Below, one piece after another: positions 1-5,789 of a stretch of DNA of 5,789 nucleotides. Source of the stretch: Paracoccaceae bacterium. Lineage in GTDB: Bacteria; Pseudomonadota; Alphaproteobacteria; Rhodobacterales; Rhodobacteraceae. The number at the start of each line of letters is the position of its first letter. Within the stretch, counting starts at the first letter, position 1. The stretch lies in NCBI GenBank assembly GCA_026997055.1, contig JALWJU010000199.1:1-5789 (forward strand), read 5' to 3'. Below the pieces are notes generated by a model. The model was not told the origin of the DNA and searched no databases. It saw only the letters and a program-made list of their open reading frames with translations. The position numbers and the translations under genes were made by a program.

Positions 1-1038
1 CTTCAGCGCCACGGTGAACAGCGCGCCCGCGCCCCTGGGGCAGATCCGCGCCACCCGGTCATGATAAGGCGAGCTTTCGAGCCCCGCCCAGGTGACCTCC
101 TCGATCCGCTCATCGGCTGCGAGCCAGGCCGCCACCTTCGCCGTATTGGCCACATGCCTTTCCATCCTGAGCGAGAGCGTCTCGGTGCCCATCAGCGTGT
201 AATGGGCCGCCTGCGGGTTCATGGTCATGCCGAGATCGCGCAGGCCCACGGCGATGGCATGGAAGGTAAAGGCAAGCGGGCCGAAGGTCTCGTGGAACTT
301 GAGCCCGTGATAGGCGGGCTCGGGCTCGCTGAGCGAGGGGAACTTGCCGGAAGCCGACCAGTCGAACGTGCCGCTGTCCACGATGGCGCCGCCGGTGACG
401 GTGCCGTTGCCGGTGAGATACTTGGTGGTCGAATGCACCACCAGCGTGGCGCCGTGGCGTATCGGATTGCACAGGTAGGGCGTGGCGGTGGTGTTGTCCA
501 CGATCAGCGGCAGGCCGGCGCGCTGGGCGATGGCGGCGATGGCGTCGAGATCGGTGATGTAGCCCCCGGGATTGGCGATGGATTCGCAGAAGATCGCGCG
601 GGTGTTGTCGTCGATCGCCGCCTCGATCGCCGCTTCGTCGTCGAAATCCACCAGCCGCGCCTCCCAGCCGAAGCGCCGGATCGTGTGGGTGAACTGGGTG
701 ACGGTGCCGCCATAGAGCCGGTTGGAGGCGACCAGATTGAGCCCCGGCCCCATCAGCGGAAACAGCGCCATGATCTGCGCCGCGTGGCCCGAAGAGCAGC
801 ACACCGCGCCCTGGCCGCCCTCGAGCGTGGCGATGCGCTCCTGCAGCACCGCGACGGTGGGGTTGGTCAGGCGCGAATAGATATAGCCCACCTCCTGCAG
901 GTTGAACAGCGCCGCGGCGTGGTCGGCATCGCGAAACACATAGGCGGTGCTCTGGTAGATCGGCGTCTGGCGCGCGCCGGTGGCCGGGTCGGGGCGCGCG
1001 CCGGCATGGATCTGCAAGGTGTCGAAACCGTAGGCCAT
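1..1038 (-). CDS. metY: O-acetylhomoserine sulfhydrylase-type PLP enzyme (partial, C-terminus off the left edge)
   Basis: This is an open frame of 346 codons from ATG at 1038 to the window edge with no stop, so only the C-terminus is missing; the family usually runs to about 430 residues. It belongs to the Cys/Met-metabolism PLP-dependent enzymes (fold type I), cytoplasmic. The expected reaction is O-acetylhomoserine plus sulfide giving homocysteine. Visible motifs are the N-terminus GFDTLQIHAG, YSRLTNPT at residues 54-61, SSGHAAQ at about 82-88, VDNTT with Asp181 (pyridine-nitrogen contact), and HSTTKYLTG with Lys206 as the PLP Schiff-base lysine. The start is supported by AGGGAG 6 nt upstream and the typical family N-terminus. 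It is divergent from the SGNH hydrolase gene. O-acetyl- versus O-succinylhomoserine use, or cysteine synthase or methanethiol activity, cannot be settled from sequence; the GxHxGxxPDPxTGARxTPIYQST-style N-terminus favours the MetY branch over MetZ or cystathionine gamma-synthase. The family call is very secure, the symbol less so. Confidence 0.93.
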   Translation of the reverse strand, partial: MAYGFDTLQIHAGARPDPATGARQTPIYQSTAYVFRDADHAAALFNLQEVGYIYSRLTNPTVAVLQERIATLEGGQGAVCCSSGHAAQIMALFPLMGPGLNLVASNRLYGGTVTQFTHTIRRFGWEARLVDFDDEAAIEAAIDDNTRAIFCESIANPGGYITDLDAIAAIAQRAGLPLIVDNTTATPYLCNPIRHGATLVVHSTTKYLTGNGTVTGGAIVDSGTFDWSASGKFPSLSEPEPAYHGLKFHETFGPLAFTFHAIAVGLRDLGMTMNPQAAHYTLMGTETLSLRMERHVANTAKVAAWLAADERIEEVTWAGLESSPYHDRVARICPRGAGALFTVALK

Positions 1039-1075
1039 GGATGTCTCCCTGTGACTCCCTGAACGATATTGCCGC

Positions 1076-1104
1076 ACGCTATGCGAAGGGCGCGCCCGGG
1101 GCAA
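1076..1104 (-). promoter_or_regulatory. Candidate sigma-70-type promoter for metY
   Basis: Reading the minus strand, TTGCCC (1104-1099) and TAGCGT (1081-1076) are separated by 17 nt, an alphaproteobacterial housekeeping-like arrangement. Initiation would fall near 1069, leaving a leader of about 30 nt before the metY start. The -35 matches the consensus in 4 of 6 positions, but the -10 is weak. I looked for a SAM-II-like leader, common upstream of alphaproteobacterial methionine genes, and did not recognise one. Confidence 0.35.
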
Positions 1105-1203
1105 TCGGCGCCGTGCAAAAAGAACGGGGTCCGGCTGCACGCCCACCAGGCGGGATCGTGTCCGGGCCGCGGGTCGGCGAGCGGGCGGATTTCCGGGCGG
1201 CCC

Positions 1204-1224
1204 CGATTTTTCTGCGAAAAATCG
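1204..1224. repeat. Perfect 9-bp inverted repeat in the metY/SGNH divergent region
   Basis: CGATTTTTC and GAAAAATCG flank a TGC loop, forming a perfect hairpin or dyad. It is conspicuously A/T-rich within a G/C-rich spacer. It lies 165 bp upstream of the metY start and 90 bp upstream of the hydrolase start. It could be an operator between the divergent genes or a structured leader; the sequence does not decide. The rest of 1039-1313 shows no credible gene. Confidence 0.5.
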
Positions 1225-1313
1225 CCTCCCCCCCCGCGCCGGGCGCCACATTTTCGTCGCCTTTTACGGTTAACATGCCCTGAACGCCCATATTGCACAT
1301 GAGGACCCACCGG

Positions 1314-2033
1314 ATGCCGCGATTCCCTGCCAGGCTGTTCCTTGTCGCTCTGCTGGCTTTCTGGCCGCTGCTGCCGGCCGGCGCGCAGGACGGGCAGAGC
1401 GCGCAGGACGGGGGGGAGAAGCCCCGGATCCTGTTCATGGGCGATTCCCTGCTCGCGATCCATTCGATCACCGGGAAATCGGTCTCCGATGCCGCCGCCG
1501 CGGCGCTGAAGGAACCCGTGGCCGATCATTCCGTGCTCGGGGCGAAAATCATCTACAACCTGCCGCTGACCGGCGCCATGGGCCTGCGCATCGGCGCCCA
1601 GTTTCGCGGCGGGCCCTGGGAATGGGTGGTGATGAATGGCGGCGGCAACGACCTGTGGCTGGGCTGCGGCTGCAACCGCTGCGAAAGACGCCTGGACAGG
1701 ATGATCAGCCTCGATGGCAGTCGCGGCAGGATCCCGGACCTGGTCCGGCGCATCCGCGCCACCGGGGCGCGGGTGATCTATCTCGGCTATCTGCGCAGCC
1801 CCGGGCTCGGCTCGCCGATCGAGAGCTGCAGGGACGAGGGCGATGCGCTGGAAGCGCGCATCGCCGCCATGGCCGCAGGCGATCCGGGGGTTCAGTTCCT
1901 GTCGCTGGCCGATCTGGTCCCCTACGGAGACCGCTCCTATCACGGGATTGACATGATCCATCCCTCGCGCAAGGCCAGCCGCATCATCGGCCGGATGGTA
2001 GCCGATCTGATCCGCAGAAGCGAGACGCGTTAG
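1314..2033 (+). CDS. Exported SGNH/GDSL-family hydrolase with a cysteine cluster
   Basis: A 239-residue protein starting MPRFPARLFLVALLAFWPLL, a clear Sec signal peptide with probable cleavage after Ala24 (PAGA|Q). SGNH hydrolase signatures are present: GDSL at 43-46 with nucleophile Ser45, a plausible block II Gly near 76, GGGND at 109-113 with oxyanion Asn112, and DMIHPS with Asp213 and His216. All catalytic residues are therefore present, and an esterase, lipase or acyl-sugar deacetylase acting outside the cytoplasm is likely; the substrate is unknown. Unusual for the fold is Cys118/Cys120/Cys123 directly after the oxyanion motif, plus Cys172, which may form disulfides. In-frame TTG 1293 and ATG 1299 are possible earlier starts. 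I chose ATG 1314 because GAGGA at 1301-1305 gives an 8-nt ribosome-binding spacing and a compact signal peptide. It is followed by a 162-bp gap before radA, so co-transcription is uncertain. Confidence 0.87.
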   Translation: MPRFPARLFLVALLAFWPLLPAGAQDGQSAQDGGEKPRILFMGDSLLAIHSITGKSVSDAAAAALKEPVADHSVLGAKIIYNLPLTGAMGLRIGAQFRGGPWEWVVMNGGGNDLWLGCGCNRCERRLDRMISLDGSRGRIPDLVRRIRATGARVIYLGYLRSPGLGSPIESCRDEGDALEARIAAMAAGDPGVQFLSLADLVPYGDRSYHGIDMIHPSRKASRIIGRMVADLIRRSETR

Positions 2034-2044
2034 CAACTGTATTT

Positions 2045-2071
2045 CTCAGGTAGCCTGAGGGGATCATTTTT
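2045..2071 (+). terminator. Possible weak intrinsic terminator after the SGNH gene
   Basis: CTCAGG and CCTGAG (2045-2050 and 2054-2059) form a perfect 6-bp stem with a TAG loop, 11 nt after the stop codon. A run of five T lies at 2067-2071, but 7 nt separate it from the stem, so termination would be inefficient if it occurs at all. Confidence 0.3.
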
Positions 2072-2195
2072 GCCCCCCGCGATCCCGCGCCCACGGCCTG
2101 ACAGACCGCTTCCCGGACGGACGCGGGGCCGCGGAAACGGCATGGATTGACGGCAAGCGGTTTGACCCCTCTGCCGGTTTGGTCCATGAGAGGGC

Positions 2196-3560
<1,365 letters not shown>

Positions 3561-3597
3561 AAGGCGCCGCAAAGGGGCCGGTGAGGACGAAACGGAT

Positions 3598-4155
3598 ATG
3601 GATGGATTTACCCTGGTCGATGGCGGCGTGGCGCTGGTGATACTGGTCTCGGCGATTCTCGCCTACAGCCGCGGCTTCGTGCGCGAGGGCATGGCCATTG
3701 CCGGCTGGATCGCGGCTGCAGTACTGGCCTACATGTTTGCGCCCAAGGCGATGCCGCTGGTGCGCGAAGCGCCGGTGGTGGGCGAATTTCTCGACAATTG
3801 CGAGCTGGCGATGATCGCCTCCTTCGTCGCCGTATTCGCGGTGGCGCTGGTGGTGGTGAGCCTGTTTGCGCCGCTGTTTTCCTCGGTCATCCAGCGCTCG
3901 GCGCTGGGGGGGCTGGACCAGGCGCTCGGCTTTGTCTTCGGGGTCGTGCGCGGGGTGCTGCTGGTGCTGGTGGCGCTGGTGGTCTATGATCGGCTGGTGG
4001 CGACGCAGACGGTGCCGGTGATCGACGACTCGCGCACCGCCAGGATCTTCGCCCGCGCCCAGGAACGGATCAACGAGCAAATCCCCGACGATGCCCCCGG
4101 CTGGATCGTCAACCGCTACACGACGCTGGTTTCTTCCTGCCAGGCGAACGGCTGA
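3598..4155 (+). CDS. cvpA: CvpA family inner-membrane protein
   Basis: A 185-residue CvpA (colicin V production) family protein. Approximate membrane segments are 5-23, 32-48, 71-95 and 108-130, followed by a soluble tail of about 55 residues. Family hallmarks are the opening FTLVDGG, YSRGFVREGMAIAGWI at 23-38 and the LGGLDQALGFVFGVVRG stretch at 103-119. Homologues are needed for colicin V secretion in E. coli and are linked to envelope stress tolerance, but the molecular function is not established. The frame is open back to 3532 inside radA, but I chose ATG 3598 because GAGGA at 3583-3587 precedes it and the protein then begins as family members do. The 37-bp gap with no terminator argues for co-transcription with radA. 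In related genomes purF commonly follows; here it does not. Confidence 0.93.
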   Translation: MDGFTLVDGGVALVILVSAILAYSRGFVREGMAIAGWIAAAVLAYMFAPKAMPLVREAPVVGEFLDNCELAMIASFVAVFAVALVVVSLFAPLFSSVIQRSALGGLDQALGFVFGVVRGVLLVLVALVVYDRLVATQTVPVIDDSRTARIFARAQERINEQIPDDAPGWIVNRYTTLVSSCQANG

Positions 4156-4175
4156 AGGCGCACCGGCCGTTTCTT
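4147..4175 (+). terminator. Candidate terminator at the end of radA-cvpA
   Basis: AACGGC (4147-4152, overlapping the cvpA stop region) and GCCGTT (4166-4171) can pair across a 13-nt loop, and the downstream arm runs into TTTCTT. The stem is short and the loop long, so this is only a candidate for the operon end. Confidence 0.3.
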
Positions 4176-4185
4176 CGCGAAGCGC

Positions 4186-4209
4186 GCGGAAGGGCGGAAG
4201 GGCGGAAGG
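4186..4209 (+). repeat. Tandem repeat: three perfect copies of GCGGAAGG
   Basis: The 8-bp unit occurs at 4186-4193, 4194-4201 and 4202-4209 without a mismatch, 30 bp after the cvpA stop. An extended form, GGGCGGAAGGA (4200-4210), recurs at 5266-5276 in front of the second paralogue, where it forms a Shine-Dalgarno-like stretch. The array is purine-rich on the plus strand. No coding role is seen. Confidence 0.8.
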
Positions 4210-4226
4210 AGAGGGGAAGCCGGCGC

Positions 4227-4258
4227 CCCGCCGCCGGTCCCGCCGCCGGTCCCGCCGC
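4227..4258 (+). repeat. Tandem repeat: 12-bp unit CCCGCCGCCGGT, about 2.7 copies
   Basis: Perfect copies sit at 4227-4238 and 4239-4250, followed by the first 8 bases of a third copy (CCCGCCGC, 4251-4258). It follows the 8-bp array by 17 bp and is almost pure C/G, so slippage during replication is a simple origin. Confidence 0.75.
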
Positions 4259-4267
4259 GGACGGCCC

Positions 4268-4297
4268 GCAGCCCCGCCGCGAAGTCGCAGCCCCGCC
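4268..4297 (+). repeat. Direct repeat GCAGCCCCGCC, 19-bp period
   Basis: Two perfect copies at 4268-4278 and 4287-4297 with an 8-bp spacer. It is the third distinct short-period repeat in the 287-bp gap between cvpA and the first cysteine-rich gene. No gene with supporting ribosome-binding site or codon use was found in this gap. Confidence 0.65.
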
Positions 4298-4331
4298 ACG
4301 GGATCGCCGGAAAATCTCCCCGACAGCCCCG

Positions 4332-4365
4332 AAAAAAGGATCCTGCCGGAGCGCCGCCCCCGGCA
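4332..4365 (-). terminator. Hairpin plus T-run on the minus strand (terminator-like, no matching gene)
   Basis: TGCCGG (4344-4349) and CCGGCA (4360-4365) form a perfect 6-bp G/C stem with a 10-nt loop. On the minus strand the stem is followed, after GGATCC, by six T (4337-4332). The shape suits a leftward terminator, but no leftward gene ends here. It may be fortuitous, or serve an unseen antisense transcript. Confidence 0.25.
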
Positions 4366-4383
4366 AATGGCAGGGGCATCGTT

Positions 4384-4406
4384 GCGCATGGAAATATACC
4401 ATGCGC
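4384..4406. promoter_or_regulatory. Perfect dyad GCGCATGG-N7-CCATGCGC, candidate operator
   Basis: The two 8-bp arms (4384-4391 and 4399-4406) are perfect inverted repeats around an A/T-only spacer AAATATA. The element ends 36 bp before the start of the first cysteine-rich gene. The arm spacing and A/T centre fit a dimeric regulator site or a -10-like region inside an operator. No clear -35 box lies at the expected distance, so the promoter itself is not identified. Confidence 0.5.
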
Positions 4407-4442
4407 GAAGATTTTCGGACCGATTGCACTGAAAGGATGCAC

Positions 4443-5171
4443 ATGCCTGCCATTTCCCGGATCGCGGCCGCCTTCCTCGGCCTTCTTTCGCCCGTCTTTC
4501 TCTCCGCCGGCGCACAGGCGCAATTCGCCCCTGCCTGCGAAAGCGCCAACGGCTACTCCCTCGCCGCCGCCGAGCGGCTGATCGGCCAGGCCGACAGCAT
4601 CGTCGCACCGCTCGCCGATTGCGCCCAGGTCAATCTGATGGCCTGCGAGGATGCCGAAGCGCTCTACCGCCAGGCCGCGCAGCATGTGGCGCAGGTCTTC
4701 TTCGACGCCAAGGGCGAGGGATGCACCTGGTGCGACATCGGCCGGGTCGGCGCGCTGGCCCGGCTGCTGGCCGACCGCGAAACCTACTTTCGCCAGCGTC
4801 TGAGCCGGGATGTCTCGCTCGGCGCCCTCTGGAACGACTGGCAGACCTGGAGCAACACCCCCACCTGCCAGGCCCTCGGCAATCCGGTCGTGGCGCCCCC
4901 GGTCCTGCCCGATCCGCCTTCGGGCCCGGCGCCGTGCCGCTCCCCGGGCGGCTACCCGGAATCCCGGCTCGATGCCAGCCCCGGCCTGACCATCCCCGGC
5001 GTAGCCTATCAGAACGAATGCGAAGCCCGCTGCGATCAGAACGACTGGTGCCGCTCCTTCGACTTCGACGCCAATAACGGCGTGTGTCTGCTGTTCGACC
5101 GCACGAAGGAGGAAGCGGGACTGCTGCCCGCGCCCGAAGGCCATGCGCATTTTGTCTGCGACGGGCGCTGA
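4443..5171 (+). CDS. Secreted cysteine-rich protein with C-terminal PAN/Apple-like domain (paralogue 1)
   Basis: A 242-residue protein; I do not recognise its N-terminal domain. Residues 1-26 are a Sec signal peptide (MPAISRIAAAFLGLLSPVFL..., cleavage likely after AQA26). Residues 32-142 form a domain with six cysteines (32, 60, 68, 94, 97, 142), including LADCAQVNLMACE (57-69), DAKGEGCTWCDI (88-99) with a CxxC pair, and WNDWQTW (130-136). A proline-rich linker spans about 148-164. Residues 165-239 carry six more cysteines (165, 193, 197, 203, 215, 239) in a PAN/Apple-like pattern: VAYQNECEARC, then CRSFDFDANNGVCLLF. PAN modules bind protein or carbohydrate, so a periplasmic or extracellular binding role is plausible but inferred. 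ATG 4443 is preferred over 4401 and 4437 because AAAGGA at 4432-4437 sits 5 nt upstream and the signal peptide begins cleanly. The paralogue follows 157 bp downstream. Confidence 0.85.
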   Translation: MPAISRIAAAFLGLLSPVFLSAGAQAQFAPACESANGYSLAAAERLIGQADSIVAPLADCAQVNLMACEDAEALYRQAAQHVAQVFFDAKGEGCTWCDIGRVGALARLLADRETYFRQRLSRDVSLGALWNDWQTWSNTPTCQALGNPVVAPPVLPDPPSGPAPCRSPGGYPESRLDASPGLTIPGVAYQNECEARCDQNDWCRSFDFDANNGVCLLFDRTKEEAGLLPAPEGHAHFVCDGR

Positions 5172-5183
5172 AACGGCGGCGAG

Positions 5184-5214
5184 GCGGTTTCGCGCGAGGG
5201 ATTCGGAAAACCGC
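5184..5214. repeat. Inverted repeat between the two paralogues
   Basis: GCGGTTT (5184-5190) and AAACCGC (5208-5214) are perfect 7-bp arms around a 17-nt loop, starting 12 nt after the first paralogue's stop. No T-run follows, so it is not a canonical terminator. It could stabilise the 3' end of the upstream message or modulate read-through. Confidence 0.4.
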
Positions 5215-5294
5215 ATGCCAGCGCCCGCAGCTTTTCCACCCGGGCCTTGCAAATGCGGGGTTTCAGGGCGGAAGGAAGCTGCTATGGGAGGCAA

Positions 5295-5313
5295 TCCGGC
5301 CGGAAATGCCGGA
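5295..5313 (+). repeat. Hairpin just upstream of the paralogue 2 ribosome-binding site
   Basis: TCCGGC (5295-5300) and GCCGGA (5308-5313) form a perfect 6-bp stem with a 7-nt loop, ending 4 nt before the CTGGAG ribosome-binding site at 5318-5323. It could influence translation of the second paralogue; this is inference from position only. Confidence 0.35.
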
Positions 5314-5328
5314 CGATCTGGAGCCGCC

Positions 5329-5789
5329 ATGTTTGCAAGAAGCCTTTTCGCCACCGTTTTTCTCGCCGCCCTGCCGGTCATTCTGCCAAGCTCGCCCCTG
5401 GTCGCCCAGAGCGGAATCCCCTGGTGCGAAAATGCCGGGCGGGCCTCCGTGCAAAGCGCCTATGCGCTGATCGACAAGGGCGATGCGATCCTCGACAAGC
5501 TTGCCGACTGCGCCCAGGTCAATCTGATGGCCTGCGAGCAGGCGCTTGCCCATTACAGGGAAGCCGAGCGGCAGATCGCCCAGGTATTTCTCGATGCCAA
5601 GGGCGAGGGATGCACCTGGTGCGACATCACCCCGATCGGTGACGTGGCCGGCGAACTGGCGATCCGGGGAGATCATTTCACCCAGGCGCTGCAATGGGAC
5701 GTGGATCTGCGCGGGGTCTGGAACGATTACCAGACCTGGCAGGGCGCCCCCTATTGCAGCGCTCCCGCCAGTACCCCGCAGCCCCCCGC
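5329..5789 (+). CDS. Secreted cysteine-rich protein (paralogue 2), partial at the right edge
   Basis: The first 153 codons of a protein homologous to its upstream neighbour. Residues 1-26 are a signal peptide (MFARSLFATVFLAALPVILP..., cleavage probably after LVA26). The domain at 33-143 aligns to residues 32-142 of paralogue 1 with no gap. All six cysteines (33, 61, 69, 95, 98, 143) and the LADCAQVNLMACE, DAKGEGCTWCDI and WNDxQTW blocks are kept; hand counting gives about 62 identities in 111. The window ends in a proline-rich stretch equivalent to the linker of paralogue 1, so a second domain probably follows, possibly also PAN-like. ATG 5329 is preceded by CTGGAG at 5318-5323. An in-frame ATG at 5284 has a better AAGGA at 7 nt, but the 15 extra residues use GGA, CGA and TCT codons atypical here and would lengthen the signal peptide. 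Function unknown. Confidence 0.85.
   Translation, partial: MFARSLFATVFLAALPVILPSSPLVAQSGIPWCENAGRASVQSAYALIDKGDAILDKLADCAQVNLMACEQALAHYREAERQIAQVFLDAKGEGCTWCDITPIGDVAGELAIRGDHFTQALQWDVDLRGVWNDYQTWQGAPYCSAPASTPQPP

Noticed and set aside
61..1062. 333-residue plus-strand open frame opposite metY
   Set aside because: It is the antisense shadow of metY; composition is low-complexity and no motif is seen.
1270..1296. TTAACA and TATTGC upstream of the SGNH gene as a promoter
   Set aside because: The spacing is only 15 nt, and initiation would fall at the ribosome-binding site.
867..2036. 389-residue open frame on the minus strand across the metY start and the SGNH gene
   Set aside because: It runs through two well-supported genes and an intergenic region, has no recognisable domain, and is explained by scarcity of stop codons in G/C-rich DNA.
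2147..2190. Two TTGAC boxes (2147-2151 and 2162-2166) upstream of radA as a promoter
   Set aside because: Neither has a convincing -10 hexamer at 16-18 nt, so I could not assign a radA promoter although one of them may be a -35 element.
4310..4416. Distant 8-bp inverted repeat GAAAATCT / AGATTTTC flanking the gap before paralogue 1
   Set aside because: With about 90 bp between arms and only 8 bp of match it is compatible with chance; no mobile-element features accompany it.
4116..5381. 421-residue open frame on the minus strand across paralogue 1 and the upstream gap
   Set aside because: It is antisense to a gene with a signal peptide, conserved cysteines and a paralogue. Its translation is low-complexity Arg/Ala/Gly-rich, as expected of high-GC shadow frames.

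Overview
The window looks like chromosomal DNA from a high-GC alphaproteobacterium, most likely Rhodobacterales/Rhodobacteraceae. This rests on strong G/C preference at third codon positions, the radA-cvpA gene pair, and the resemblance of the MetY, RadA and CvpA proteins to those of that group as I know them. It is inferred from the sequence alone and no search was run. There is no tRNA, rRNA, CRISPR array, transposase or integrase.

Layout. Positions 1-1038 (minus strand) carry the first 346 codons of a PLP-dependent O-acetylhomoserine sulfhydrylase-type enzyme (metY); its C-terminus lies beyond the left edge. A 275-bp divergent intergenic region (1039-1313) holds a candidate metY promoter and a perfect 9-bp hairpin. 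Rightward from there come an exported SGNH/GDSL-type hydrolase with an unusual cysteine cluster (1314-2033), radA (2196-3560) and cvpA (3598-4155). radA and cvpA are 37 bp apart and look like one operon. In relatives I would expect purF next, but here it is replaced by a 287-bp gap rich in short tandem repeats and hairpins, ending in a 23-bp perfect dyad.

After the gap comes the most novel part: two tandem genes for related secreted, cysteine-rich proteins (4443-5171, and 5329 to beyond the right edge). Their N-terminal domains align without gaps over about 111 residues, with all six cysteines in register. Hand counting gives roughly 56% identity, centred on the blocks LADCAQVNLMACE and DAKGEGCTWCDI. 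The first protein adds a proline-rich linker and a C-terminal domain that looks like a PAN/Apple module. I do not recognise the N-terminal domain as a named family.

Functionally the left part is housekeeping: sulfur amino-acid synthesis, recombination repair and an inner-membrane CvpA protein. The right part, and the SGNH hydrolase, are envelope or secreted functions. The juxtaposition suggests a lineage-specific insertion or duplication behind the radA-cvpA operon.
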